Numbered from the stretch's first letter, positions 1 through 8,088 are shown. The stretch is DNA of 40,972 nucleotides from an uncultured Granulosicoccaceae bacterium (GCA_937925815.1 CALAMQ010000005.1:1-40972), one strand, 5' to 3'. The notes: generated by a model from the letters alone, not told the origin. Numbers and translations are program-made.

Positions 1-731
1 GCAGGATGGATTCACAACCGCTAGGGCGGTTGTTCACCCTGCGGGCAACCCTCTGGGTTGTCCTAAACGGCTCTGCCGTTTGGTCGAACGAAGGTTCTCA
101 TCCTGTTCGGGTGCCGCAACCAAAAAAGGCCGTCAGGTGGGTCGCCGCGTTGAGATCGAGTACCCGGCAGGATTGACTCGTGACGGCCTAAGGGCCGTCA
201 CTCGCCCTTCGGGCAACCCTGCGGGTTGTCCTAAACGGCGTTGCCGTTTAGTCGAACGAAGGTTCTCATTCTGTTCGGGTGCCGCAACCAAAAAAGGCTG
301 TCAGGTGGATGGCGTTGTAGTGGAGTGGGCGGCAAGAGCTACTCGTGACAGCCTAAGGGCTGTCTCTCGCCCGGCAGGATGGATTCACAACCGCTAGGGC
401 GGTTGTTCACCCTGCGGGCAACCCTCTGGGTTGTCCTAAACGGCTTTGCCGTTTAGTCGAACTAAGGTTCTCATCCTGTTCGGGTGTCGCAACCAAAAAA
501 GGCTGTCAGGTGGATGGCGTTGTAGTGGAGTGGGCGGCAAGAGCTACTCGTGACAGCCTAAGGGCTGCCTCTCGCCCGGCAGGATGGATTCACAACCGCT
601 AGGGCGGTTGTTCACCCTGCGGGCAACCCTCTGGGTTGTCCTAAACGGCTCTGCCGTTTGGTCGAACGAAGGTTCTAATCCTGTTCGGGTGCCGCAACCA
701 AAAAAGGCCTCCCGCAGGGAGACCTTGTTTG
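1..731 (-). repeat. Tandem structured repeats downstream of tRNA-Arg
   Basis: Four copies of a repeat follow the tRNA-Arg gene in its direction of transcription and run off the left edge. The shared block GCAACCAAAAAAGGC (GCAACC, six A, GGC) recurs with starts at 116, 284, 489 and 694 (third copy preceded by GTC instead of GCC), giving spacings of 168, 205 and 205. The 168-base unit lacks a roughly 40-base hairpin segment (GATTCACAACCGCTAGGGCG region) seen at 1, 374 and 579. Each unit holds several small hairpins and ends, on the minus strand, with a stem followed by six T. Both ends resemble the tRNA 3' end: GCCCGGCAGGAT on one side and ATCCTGTTCGGGTGC on the other, which makes the unit a large imperfect palindrome. 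The arrangement recalls the repeats behind E. coli tyrT. Function is unknown; short ORFs inside look accidental. Confidence 0.9.
700..724 (-). terminator. Rho-independent terminator of tRNA-Arg
   Basis: On the minus strand an eight-pair stem (GGTCTCCC with GGGAGGCC, loop TGC) is followed by six T. It starts about ten bases after the encoded CCA of tRNA-Arg, so it should end the tRNA transcript. The following repeat units each carry their own hairpin plus six T, like serial back-up terminators. Confidence 0.85.
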
Positions 732-733
732 GT

Positions 734-810
734 TGGCGCACCCGGCAGGATTCGAACCTGCGACCCCTGCCTTCGGAGGGCAGTACTCTATCCAGCTGAG
801 CTACGGGTGC
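734..810 (-). tRNA. tRNA-Arg (anticodon CCG)
   Basis: The minus strand folds into a full cloverleaf. The acceptor stem GCACCCG pairs with CGGGTGC. The anticodon stem CTGCC/GGCAG encloses the loop CTCCGAA with anticodon CCG, which reads CGG codons. The T-arm contains GGTTCGAATCC. The discriminator is G and the 3' CCA is encoded. Total length is 77 bases. Confidence 0.97.
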
Positions 811-822
811 TTTCAGGTGCGG

Positions 823-852
823 CGTGTAGCCTTGCCTGAGCAGATCAGTCTA
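823..852 (-). promoter_or_regulatory. Candidate promoter of tRNA-Arg
   Basis: On the minus strand TAGACT (852-847) and TACACG (828-823) are 18 bases apart and end 12 bases before the tRNA 5' end, a suitable position for -35 and -10 boxes. Both hexamers match the sigma-70 consensus only partly, so this is a position-based guess. Confidence 0.4.
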
Positions 853-1002
853 GCGGGTCGGGGTGCTGTCGTCCACGCGCTTTGTGCTGCTGGGTTTGTC
901 GCACTGATGCACGGTTGCTACACTTCTTGCTTTGACAATGCCCGGGGCAGGCCCCATGGACGGCGTGTCGCATCCCCTTATTTACTCTGTGAGGAAATCC
1001 GC

Positions 1003-1491
1003 GTGAGTACGCATGATACTGAAGGTCAGTCAGACGTCGAATTTTTCAAAATGTTTGGCGTTGTGCTCGGTGCTTTGACACTGTTCACTGCCATCATCAT
1101 GGTGGCCGCGAATGTGCTCGATGCGGACAAAGTGCCTGGTTCAATGGAACTTGAGCGCCTCGAAGCGCGGCTCGCGCCGGTCGGCCAAGTGCGTTTGAGC
1201 GCCGATGACCCAGCGCCTATGGCGGCTGCTCCTGCCGCGGCGTCTGCGGACGAAGCCAAAGCGCCTGAAGATCTTGTGGCGATGGCCTGCGCCGCCTGCC
1301 ACACCGCGGGCGTTGCGGGAGCACCCAAGACTGGCGATACAGCCGCTTGGCAGGCGCGCCTGGGTGAGCGCGGCTTGGAAGGCTTGGTGGCCAGCGTGAT
1401 CAACGGCCGTGGCGGTATGCCGGCGCGTGGTGGATCGGCGCTGTCTGATGAGGAAATCGCGGCGGCGGTTCAGTGGTTTGTCGACAACTGA
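1003..1491 (+). CDS. Membrane-anchored c-type cytochrome (cytochrome c5 family)
   Basis: A 162-residue monohaem cytochrome c, expected to carry electrons on the periplasmic side of the inner membrane. Residues about 17-38 form one hydrophobic segment that acts as anchor or uncleaved signal. A low-complexity Ala/Pro linker (about 70-90) leads to the haem domain with CAACH at 96-100. The likely sixth ligand is Met139 in GGMPARGG, followed by the final helix ending AVQWFVDN, typical of the c5 group. The GTG start at 1003 is chosen because GAGGAAA lies just upstream. The open frame extends further upstream through the tRNA gene, which cannot be coding. A strong terminator follows. The electron partner cannot be told from the neighbours. 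Confidence 0.88.
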   Translation: MSTHDTEGQSDVEFFKMFGVVLGALTLFTAIIMVAANVLDADKVPGSMELERLEARLAPVGQVRLSADDPAPMAAAPAAASADEAKAPEDLVAMACAACHTAGVAGAPKTGDTAAWQARLGERGLEGLVASVINGRGGMPARGGSALSDEEIAAAVQWFVDN

Positions 1492-1513
1492 CAGCGGCAC
1501 GACTCACACGCTC

Positions 1514-1540
1514 AAAAGCCCGCTCAATGCGGGCTTTTTT
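1514..1540 (+). terminator. Rho-independent terminator, probably bidirectional
   Basis: The stem AAAAGCCCGC / GCGGGCTTTTTT with loop TCAAT lies between the converging cytochrome and antiporter genes. The T run on one side and A run on the other allow it to stop both transcripts. Confidence 0.9.
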
Positions 1541-1563
1541 GTGCGCGGCCTCTCAGCGTGTCG

Positions 1564-2730
1564 TCAGTCGCGCCGCAGCGCTGGGTCGACGGCGATGGGT
1601 GTCGGGTAGCGCGCCACAATCCAGTAACTCGAGATCAAGAAGCTCAGCACGGTTGCCGCTTGCACCAAGCTCGCCGCGCGGTCACTGAGAAAACCTGTTG
1701 CGGTGCCAACTAGTGCAATCAGCAAGGTGAATTCGCTGATCTGTCCCATGCGAACGCCAATCTCACGGGCCAGAGCCGCGTTTTCGTGCTCGCGTTTGAG
1801 TAGCACGCTGAACAACCACGGTTTGAGCACCAGCATGCCGCCTGCGAGCACCAGGGCTGCGAACCAGATGTCAGCGAACACTGCGGTATTGAAACCGGCA
1901 CCGAGCGCGAAGAAAAACATGATCAGGAAGAAGTCGCGCAGCGGTTTGAGGCTCTCGGCGATGTAACGCGCGATTGGGTTGGTTGCGAGCGTGACACCGG
2001 CGACAAAGGCGCCAATCTCATGCGACAGGCCGATGGCGGTGGCGAGTTCGGCGATGCCAAGACACCAGCCGATGGCGAGCAGGAAAATATACTCCTGAAT
2101 TTGGTCAAATTTTGCGATCAAGCGGTGCAGCACGTAGCGCGAGAGCAGCCACGCGGAACCCGCCAGTGCGGGCAACAAGACGGCGAGTTTGGCGACTGCG
2201 AAGCCTGGGTCACCGGGCTGGCTCAGGCCTTGGAGCAGCAGCAAAATCGCAATGGCGATCAAATCCTGCAACAACAAGATGCTGACGATGATCTCGCCCA
2301 TGCGCTGGTGGTGCAGCGCGCTGGTGGGCATGAGCTTCAGGCCAATGATTGTGCTTGAGAACATGCACGCCGCCGCGATCAACACGCTGTCGACCAACCC
2401 AAACCCAAAGGCGGTGCCAACGGCAAAACCGAAGGCGGCAAATCCGAGGCAGGAGAGCACAGTTACCACCACGGCCTCGCGGAACAGCTTGCCAAGGTCT
2501 GCCGGCTCGAGGTTCAAACCGAGCAGAAACAACAAGAAGATGATGCCAACGTTGGCAATGTCGGCGACTAGGCTCGGGTCTGGCACGAGGTTGACGCCAG
2601 CAGGGCCGAGCATTAATCCCAGCGCGATGTAGGCGATGATCAGGGCTTGACGGGCGTAGAGCGCGGCGGTCGCAAACAGGGCTGCGCCCGCGAAAATCAG
2701 GAAAAACAGGAAGAGGATGGAGTCGTGCAT
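1564..2730 (-). CDS. CPA2-family cation:proton antiporter (KefB/RosB-like membrane domain)
   Basis: A 388-residue, strongly hydrophobic protein with about twelve membrane spans, matching the Na+/H+ exchanger-type domain of monovalent cation:proton antiporters-2. Recognisable stretches are YIALGLMLGPAG and NVGIIFLLFLLGLNLEP near the N-terminus and GLSHEIGAFVAGVTLA in the middle. It would exchange K+ or Na+ for H+ across the inner membrane. It lacks the cytoplasmic TrkA-N/RCK domain of full KefB/KefC, so it is a transport-domain-only member. The start at 2730 (MHDSILFLFF) is preceded by AAAGGAC on the coding strand; an upstream in-frame ATG would add 23 basic, non-conserved residues. The substrate ion is not determined by sequence. 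Confidence 0.88.
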   Translation of the reverse strand: MHDSILFLFFLIFAGAALFATAALYARQALIIAYIALGLMLGPAGVNLVPDPSLVADIANVGIIFLLFLLGLNLEPADLGKLFREAVVVTVLSCLGFAAFGFAVGTAFGFGLVDSVLIAAACMFSSTIIGLKLMPTSALHHQRMGEIIVSILLLQDLIAIAILLLLQGLSQPGDPGFAVAKLAVLLPALAGSAWLLSRYVLHRLIAKFDQIQEYIFLLAIGWCLGIAELATAIGLSHEIGAFVAGVTLATNPIARYIAESLKPLRDFFLIMFFFALGAGFNTAVFADIWFAALVLAGGMLVLKPWLFSVLLKREHENAALAREIGVRMGQISEFTLLIALVGTATGFLSDRAASLVQAATVLSFLISSYWIVARYPTPIAVDPALRRD

Positions 2731-2961
2731 GTCCTTTGCGCTCTGTGCTGCAAATTGGAGCACGCGCGCAGCAACCCAGCAAAACCGCTGTCGTCGCATG
2801 GTCTGGCAAGTGTAGGGCTCAGCCGGCGTGCTTATTCAGAGTGTAGGTCCCCGGGCTCGTTGCGGCAGCCGTAAGCCAGTCAGTTCGACGGGAATTGGCG
2901 TGGTAAACTGCGCGATCTTGGGCAAGTCCCTCGGTTTCCCCTTTTTTCAGATTGCGCCGCC

Positions 2962-3387
2962 ATGGACCAGTACATCGAATTTGTCACCAACCACCCCTAC
3001 ATGTTCATGGCGCTGGCCGCGACCATCGGCATGATTGTTTACGTTGAATATGAGCGGATGACCAGTGGTGCCAGCGCGCTCAGCCCGATAGCGCTAACAC
3101 GGCTGCAGAACGACGGTGCGTTGGTTATCGACGTGCGCGACGAGGCGAGCTTTAAAGACGGCCATTTAATCGATTCGGTCAACGTGCCTCAAGCGCAGCT
3201 TGAAAAGCGACTCGGCGAAATTGATAAGCGCAAAGACGACCCCGTGGTCGTTGTGTGCGAGAACGGTCTGCGCTCGCAGCGCGCCTGCAAAACGCTGAAA
3301 AAAGCCGAATTCTCCAAGCTACACCACCTCGCTGGCGGTATGGCTGCGTGGCAAAAAGCAAATTTGCCAACGGCAAACCGCAGTTGA
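2962..3387 (+). CDS. yibN: Membrane-anchored rhodanese-like protein (YibN type)
   Basis: A 141-residue single-domain rhodanese with an N-terminal membrane anchor (residues about 13-28) and the catalytic domain from about 40 onward. The active-site loop CENGLRS starts at Cys99. The domain contains the usual ALVIDVRD and DGHLIDSVNVP motifs. Rhodaneses move sulfane sulfur; the true substrate of YibN is uncertain. The gene lies directly before secB and gpsA, the order found in E. coli (yibN-grxC-secB-gpsA), except that grxC is missing. No clear Shine-Dalgarno precedes the ATG, although the start matches the anchor length expected for this family. Confidence 0.88.
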   Translation: MDQYIEFVTNHPYMFMALAATIGMIVYVEYERMTSGASALSPIALTRLQNDGALVIDVRDEASFKDGHLIDSVNVPQAQLEKRLGEIDKRKDDPVVVVCENGLRSQRACKTLKKAEFSKLHHLAGGMAAWQKANLPTANRS

Positions 3388-3440
3388 ATTTCCCCGGCGT
3401 CCTGTGGGCGCTGTCCACCCCCTGAATTGAGTACTGCCTG

Positions 3441-3914
3441 ATGGCTGAAGAGACACCCGCACCAAATTTCCGCATCCACAAGCTCTACGTGAAAGACATG
3501 AGCTTTGAGTCGCCGCGCTCACCTGAGTTGTTCGTCGCGAACGCCGGCTGGCAGCCCAAAGTGCAGATCCAGCTCAACTCCGAGTCAAAGCCGGTCAAGG
3601 ACGCGCTGTACGAGAGCACCTTGACCTTGACTGTCACGGTCGAGCAGGCCGACGAGACGGCGTACTTGATCGAAGTGAAATACGCGGGATTGTTCGAACT
3701 CTCCGGTTTCGAAGACGCTCAGCTTGGTCACATGCTCGGCGCTTACTGCCCGAACGTGATGTTCCCTTTTGCACGCCAAGTCATTTGTGAAACCGCGGTG
3801 GCCGGCGGGTTTCCACAATTGCTGCTTGAGCCCGTCAATTTTGACGGCCTGTACCAGCAAAAGCTCAAAGCCAAGCAGGCTGAAGCGGCAGGCGGCGACG
3901 CCACGCTTCAGTAG
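3441..3914 (+). CDS. secB: Protein-export chaperone SecB
   Basis: A 157-residue protein of the normal SecB length. SecB is a cytosolic homotetramer that keeps precursors unfolded and hands them to SecA. Family hallmarks are RIHKLYVKDMSFESP near the N-terminus, the central FELSGFED segment, the ANVMFPFAR-like sequence (CPNVMFPFARQVI) and LLEPVNFDGLYQQ near the end. It sits between the rhodanese and gpsA, the classical proteobacterial arrangement, and its stop codon is two bases from the gpsA start, so translation is probably coupled. Confidence 0.97.
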   Translation: MAEETPAPNFRIHKLYVKDMSFESPRSPELFVANAGWQPKVQIQLNSESKPVKDALYESTLTLTVTVEQADETAYLIEVKYAGLFELSGFEDAQLGHMLGAYCPNVMFPFARQVICETAVAGGFPQLLLEPVNFDGLYQQKLKAKQAEAAGGDATLQ

Positions 3915-3916
3915 GT

Positions 3917-4921
3917 TTGACCTTGCGCCACATCGCCGTATTGGGAGCCGGGTCCTACGGCACGGCACTCGCCCTGCAGGTGCTGCGTGCCGGGCACCGC
4001 GTGACGCTCTGGGGGCGGGCTCTCGAGCACATCGCGTTGATGTCGGAGCAGCGTGAGAATTCGCGGTATTTGCCCGGTATTGTGTTCCCTGAGTCGCTTG
4101 CGCTCGACGCAGACATCGACCGCGTGATTGCGTCGGCTGATGGCGTAGTGATCGCAACGCCCAGCCACGCCTTTGCCTCCGTGCTCGGCGCGGTGGCACG
4201 CGCTGCATCGCCGCCGCCAGTGCTCTGGGCGACCAAGGGATTTGATACGGGCAGTGGCCAGCTCTTGCACACCGTGGTTGAACAGCAGCTCGGTCCGGCG
4301 CACCCCGCGGCTTTAGCGACCGGGCCATCGTTCGCGCGTGAAGTTGCGGTGGGCCTGCCGACGGCGTTGACTGTGGCGAGCCGAGATCTCACAACGGCTC
4401 ACGACTTTGCAACCTGGCTGCACGCTGGTGCGTTTCGCACTTACACCTCGGATGACATTGTCGGTGCGCAGGTTGGCGGTGCGCTCAAGAACGTGCTCGC
4501 CATTGCGGCGGGTATCAGCGACGGCTTGCAATACGGCGCCAATGCGCGCGCGGCGTTGATCACGCGGGGGCTCGCGGAATTGACGCGGATTGGCCGCGCG
4601 CTCGGTGGCCGCGCCGACACTTTGGCAGGACTCACGGGTCTGGGTGATTTGCTGCTCACTGCCACCGACGACCAATCGCGCAACAGGCGCTTTGGCCTCG
4701 CGCTTGCGGCCGGGGAGAGCGCGGAGCAGGCGCAAGCGAAAATTGGACAAGTGGTTGAAGGCCACAGCACCGCGCGCGAGGCGCGACACCTCGCCATTCA
4801 GTTGGTGGTGGATGCGCCCATTGTGGAGCAGGTGTACGCCGTGTTGTATGAGGGACGTGAGCCCGCTGACGCGGTGCAACGCCTGTTGGCGCGGGAGGTC
4901 AGAGCGGAAGGTGAGCTCTGA
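3917..4921 (+). CDS. gpsA: Glycerol-3-phosphate dehydrogenase [NAD(P)+]
   Basis: A 334-residue protein that reduces dihydroxyacetone phosphate to sn-glycerol 3-phosphate, the backbone for phospholipid synthesis. The N-terminal Rossmann motif is LGAGSYGTALA (about residues 9-19). The ATKGF segment, GPSFAREVA and the lysine-bearing GGALKNVLAIAAG stretch (the catalytic-lysine region) are all conserved, as is GLTGLGDLLLT. The start is uncertain: TTG at 3917 gives MTLRHIAVLG, and TTG at 3923 would remove two residues. Either places the Rossmann fold at the normal distance from the N-terminus. It lies immediately after secB, as in many proteobacteria. Confidence 0.95.
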   Translation: MTLRHIAVLGAGSYGTALALQVLRAGHRVTLWGRALEHIALMSEQRENSRYLPGIVFPESLALDADIDRVIASADGVVIATPSHAFASVLGAVARAASPPPVLWATKGFDTGSGQLLHTVVEQQLGPAHPAALATGPSFAREVAVGLPTALTVASRDLTTAHDFATWLHAGAFRTYTSDDIVGAQVGGALKNVLAIAAGISDGLQYGANARAALITRGLAELTRIGRALGGRADTLAGLTGLGDLLLTATDDQSRNRRFGLALAAGESAEQAQAKIGQVVEGHSTAREARHLAIQLVVDAPIVEQVYAVLYEGREPADAVQRLLAREVRAEGEL

Positions 4922-4963
4922 GGCAAGTCCGGTTGGGTCTCGGTCACCCCGGCCAGCTGCTGC

Positions 4964-5503
4964 CTAACGTGCGTCGTCACCGGTCGATTTGTCCAGGCCC
5001 GTTGACACTTTGCCGATCACTTGCGGCACCAAGCGTTCGCTGAAACCGGCGACAAAAGCCCAGAAAATCAGTTTGGCGACGCCGTGGTTGCTGGTTGGGT
5101 AGTTGTCTTCTATCCAGCTGTAAAAACTCGCGGTGTCGGTGATCGCGTGGTAGCCGTAGGTTGGAAACAGCGCGCCTTCGAGTATGCCGCCCATGAAGGC
5201 AAACATCATAACCATCGCGAACACGCCACCGTTGATGGGGATCAGGGTAATTGACAGCCACGAGCTCGCGAGCGCACGCAAACTTGGTAAGTCAAAAGCG
5301 GGCAGCCTCTGTTGGATACTGACAAATCCACCGAGCAGGCCGCAGAGAAAGACAATCAGCACCAAAATCGGGGGCTTTTCACCGCCACTTAGGGCCATCA
5401 GTGAGTAGATGGCCAACGCGACGATGAGCAATATGCCGCCAGTGAAAAACACCAGCTTGCGCGTGACTTGCTGCAACAGCTGCTGGTGTGTGTTGTCAGT
5501 CAT
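4964..5503 (-). CDS. Uncharacterised inner-membrane protein
   Basis: A 179-residue protein I do not recognise by function. It has about four hydrophobic segments: residues about 17-37, 45-62, 84-112 (rich in Met and Gly) and a short one near 145-157. The C-terminal sequence AGFSERLVPQVIG stands out. The phrase GFSERxVP occurs in my memory of other small membrane proteins of unknown role, but I cannot name a family. It converges on gpsA and shares the strand of trmL, from which it is separated by about 80 bases without clear signals. The ATG at 5503 fits the start of the hydrophilic N-terminal tail; there is no strong ribosome site. Confidence 0.7.
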   Translation of the reverse strand: MTDNTHQQLLQQVTRKLVFFTGGILLIVALAIYSLMALSGGEKPPILVLIVFLCGLLGGFVSIQQRLPAFDLPSLRALASSWLSITLIPINGGVFAMVMMFAFMGGILEGALFPTYGYHAITDTASFYSWIEDNYPTSNHGVAKLIFWAFVAGFSERLVPQVIGKVSTGLDKSTGDDAR

Positions 5504-5583
5504 GGTGGGGTCCCCGGAGTTGGTTGCATTGCCCTGACACGGGTATAGAGCAATCGGCAGGCCGTGGCTCGGTCAAGGTTTGA

Positions 5584-6048
5584 TCAGACAGCGTTGCAAA
5601 ATCCCAGCTGACGCCAGCTCTCGTAGGTTGCAATGGCGGCGGCATTGGCGAGGTTGAGACTGCGCCCGCCTGTGCGCATGGGCAGCGTCAGGTGCTGATC
5701 TGCTGGAATGCTTGAGAGTACATCTGAGGGCAAGCCGCGCGATTCCGGCCCGAACAACAGCGCGTCATTGTCGGCATAACTGACGTCGGTGTAGCGCTTT
5801 GAAACCTTGCTGCTGAACGCCCAAATCCGCGTGTTGGGGTTGGCTTGGGTGTAATGCGCGTAGTTCTCAAATGAGTGAACACGCGCGAATTCAGCGTAGT
5901 CCAGGCCGGCTCGACGCAATCGCTTCTCATCGAGGTGAAACCCGAGCGGCTCGATCAGGCAAAGACGGTAGCCTGTGTTGGCGGCCAATCGAATCAAATT
6001 GCCGGAGTTTTGTGGGATTTCTGGCTCGTAGAGAACGATGTCGGGCAC
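5584..6048 (-). CDS. trmL: tRNA (cytidine(34)-2'-O)-methyltransferase TrmL
   Basis: A 154-residue SPOUT methyltransferase that 2'-O-methylates the wobble base of certain leucine tRNAs with S-adenosylmethionine. The family signature is complete: YEPEIPQNSGNLIRLAANT at the N-terminus, LIEPLGFHLDEKRLRRAGLD, and the trefoil-knot motifs LLFGPESRGLP and LPMRTGGRSLNLANA near the C-terminus. The start is set at GTG (6048), giving MPDIVLYEPE. The open frame runs on for more than 230 codons upstream, but that extension is Arg/Pro-rich and antisense to the pilus ATPase gene, so it is not taken as protein. The gene diverges from the pilus operon. Confidence 0.95.
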   Translation of the reverse strand: MPDIVLYEPEIPQNSGNLIRLAANTGYRLCLIEPLGFHLDEKRLRRAGLDYAEFARVHSFENYAHYTQANPNTRIWAFSSKVSKRYTDVSYADNDALLFGPESRGLPSDVLSSIPADQHLTLPMRTGGRSLNLANAAAIATYESWRQLGFCNAV

Positions 6049-6182
6049 GGTGTGCAGTCTCAGGTATGCGGTTGGGCGGCAAATTGTTGCCGGGGCGGTC
6101 GGGATTCTCCGTTTCCGGCCCGATTTTGGCAATGCAAAGGGCACCCCAGTGATTCCGTCAATGATACGGCGGCCGGTGACCC

Positions 6183-7913
6183 ATGAACGCATCAGCAGAC
6201 ACACACACGCCATTTGCCCCGACATTAGAGCCGGTGGTGTTCTTCGAAGGTGCCGGCCGACGAGTGATACTCGATGAATTGTTCGACGCTGTCGACAGCG
6301 GGGCGCCAATTTGCCTGCTGACAGGGTCCAATGGCAGCGGCAAGAGTGCGTTGGTGTCGCAACTGACAGGGCGGTTTGAGCACGTTGCTGATGTGTTGTT
6401 CTTACCCCAGCCGAAGTTGCCGGTCGCTGAACTGATCCACGCACTCTTGGAGCAGATCGGCCTTGAGGACTTGGCGCAGACCACCGACGGCGCTGAGCGG
6501 CAGTTGGTAGATAACCTAAAACGGCGTCGTGCTGCTGGGCGGCGCACGGTGGTTGTGGTCGAGGAAGCTCAGTCTGCGGCATCTGCGACGCTTCGCTCGC
6601 TTCATCGTATGTGCCAGAGCGGTGGAACTGATCCTTGGTTACAGCTCTTGGTTTTCGCCGACGCCGATGCTGTAGGCACCGACGCGTTGCCCCGCCTGTT
6701 GACGCCTGTTGCGAGAATGCTCGAGATGCCGTCGCTAGATGTGGCATCAGTCAAGGCGTACTGCAACCAACAGCTCGCGCTCGCGGGGTGGGAAGAATCC
6801 AAATGGATAGATGATAGTCTGGCGACAGAGTTGCATTCCTTGTGCAACGGATCATTTCGTCGGCTCAATTTGCTCGCCGCCGCAACCGTTGAGCACAACG
6901 CGACAGCCGGCAACAACTTGCTCGACAGCGATGGATTGAAATCGGTTGTCAAGGAATTCGGCTTGAGCGCGCCGCGGCGACAGACTGTTCAATTCACAGC
7001 GCTGTCTGGGATTGTGGATCGTTTCACGCGTGCTTTGCTTCGTTCTCCTTTCTCGTTGCGAAAGGCGTTGCCTGCCGTCGCTTGCGCCGCCGTTGCGGTC
7101 AGCGCATTGATCTTGTGGTCGGCACTGCGTGATGCCCCTGAGATGTCAAACGTGGTGCTCGCTGAGAAGCCTGCACTCCCAGTGGTCGTTGCAGAGCCTA
7201 GGATGATTGCGGCGCAGCCCAATGGGCCCGTTGAGCCGGTTGCACCAACAGAAAACCCGGCTGTGGCAGCTGTGACACAGTCTGCCGCAGCCACAGATTC
7301 GCAGCCTGTGATCGCCTCTGATGATTCAGTCGCTGCGGAGACAGTTGATGAGGCTCGACTTGGGGACCCGCGTGTGGCGTTGTTTGGCAGCGCCATAGCC
7401 GAGCTTGCAAATCGGGTATCCAGTGCGGGTGATGGCGCCTTTGCGCTTCGCACTTCCGATGCAACGCCCAGCGTATTGCAATTGGTCAAGCGGGTTGATC
7501 CGCTCAATTTCGCTCTGGGCCAGCGTGTTTCACCGACCTCCGCAATCGCGGTGCCGCGTGTCAATATTCTCGGAAACCCGGCTGACTCGATTGACGACTG
7601 GTTCTTGCAGTCCGCCAGCTGGCTCGACGCAGAAGCTGCTGATCGTTACAGCATTCAACTGCTGTTGGTCTCTCGCAGCACTGACAAATTGCGCGACTTC
7701 CTCGAGCAACTGCCAGCGAATGTCGATAAAGCCTCGCTGTATGCTTTCCCCACAGAGCGTGACGATCGCGAACTGATGCTAGTGGTGTTTGGCAACTATC
7801 CAGACGCGGGAACAGCACGCGCGGCAATTGAAGATTTGCCTCGCAGCTTGCGTCGCTTGCAGCCTTTCGTGCGTAGCCTCAGCAGCTTGCGCGACGTGAT
7901 TGAAGCGATTTAA
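6183..7913 (+). CDS. AAA ATPase with membrane span and C-terminal SPOR domain (MshM/ExeA/DamX-like)
   Basis: A 576-residue protein in three parts. Residues about 1-275 form an ExeA/MshM-type AAA domain with Walker A GSNGSGKS (48-55) and a Walker B-like VVVVEEAQSA. One membrane span lies at about 295-314. An Ala/Pro/Val-rich periplasmic linker leads to a SPOR-like domain at about 486-566 (YSIQLLLVSRS, then LMLVVFGNYPDAGTARAAIEDL), which in other proteins binds septal or denuded peptidoglycan. ExeA-type ATPases remodel peptidoglycan so that the secretin can be assembled, and this protein is first in the pilus operon just before the secretin. The layout also matches DamX, so a cell-division role is the main alternative. 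Confidence 0.85.
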   Translation: MNASADTHTPFAPTLEPVVFFEGAGRRVILDELFDAVDSGAPICLLTGSNGSGKSALVSQLTGRFEHVADVLFLPQPKLPVAELIHALLEQIGLEDLAQTTDGAERQLVDNLKRRRAAGRRTVVVVEEAQSAASATLRSLHRMCQSGGTDPWLQLLVFADADAVGTDALPRLLTPVARMLEMPSLDVASVKAYCNQQLALAGWEESKWIDDSLATELHSLCNGSFRRLNLLAAATVEHNATAGNNLLDSDGLKSVVKEFGLSAPRRQTVQFTALSGIVDRFTRALLRSPFSLRKALPAVACAAVAVSALILWSALRDAPEMSNVVLAEKPALPVVVAEPRMIAAQPNGPVEPVAPTENPAVAAVTQSAAATDSQPVIASDDSVAAETVDEARLGDPRVALFGSAIAELANRVSSAGDGAFALRTSDATPSVLQLVKRVDPLNFALGQRVSPTSAIAVPRVNILGNPADSIDDWFLQSASWLDAEAADRYSIQLLLVSRSTDKLRDFLEQLPANVDKASLYAFPTERDDRELMLVVFGNYPDAGTARAAIEDLPRSLRRLQPFVRSLSSLRDVIEAI

Positions 7914-8055
7914 AACCCTGACTGCCGGTGTGTCTTGCATCACACGGAGCACATTGTCGTTCCTCGGTTAGCGTTGCAGGTCTGACACACCGTCTAGCAA
8001 GATAAGCCTGATTTGCCGTCGAGGCTGCTGGCACTTGTTCTTGGATTCGCGTTGA

Positions 8056-8083
8056 CTGGCCCTTCCACTGGACGAAGGGTCAG
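8056..8083 (+). promoter_or_regulatory. Hairpin covering the secretin ribosome-binding site
   Basis: CTGGCCCTTC (8056-8065) pairs over ten positions, one of them G-U, with GAAGGGTCAG (8074-8083) around an eight-base loop. The Shine-Dalgarno-like GAAGGG (8074-8079) sits in the 3' arm, nine bases before the secretin ATG at 8089. Folding would mask it. The preceding gap of 175 bases is the only long one inside the pilus operon. Confidence 0.55.
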
Positions 8084-8088
8084 ACACG

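Noticed and set aside
80-741. Short open frames inside the repeat array
   Set aside because: They are Arg-rich, vary with repeat length and lack ribosome sites; the covariation between copies points to RNA structure instead. Their periodicity also is not CRISPR: units are about 205 bases without spacers.
733-1002. Upstream extension of the cytochrome c frame
   Set aside because: It runs through tRNA-Arg and its promoter region; GTG 1003 has a clear ribosome site and gives a normal protein.
6049-6747. Long N-terminal extension of TrmL
   Set aside because: It is antisense to the start of the pilus ATPase gene and has no TrmL-like residues.
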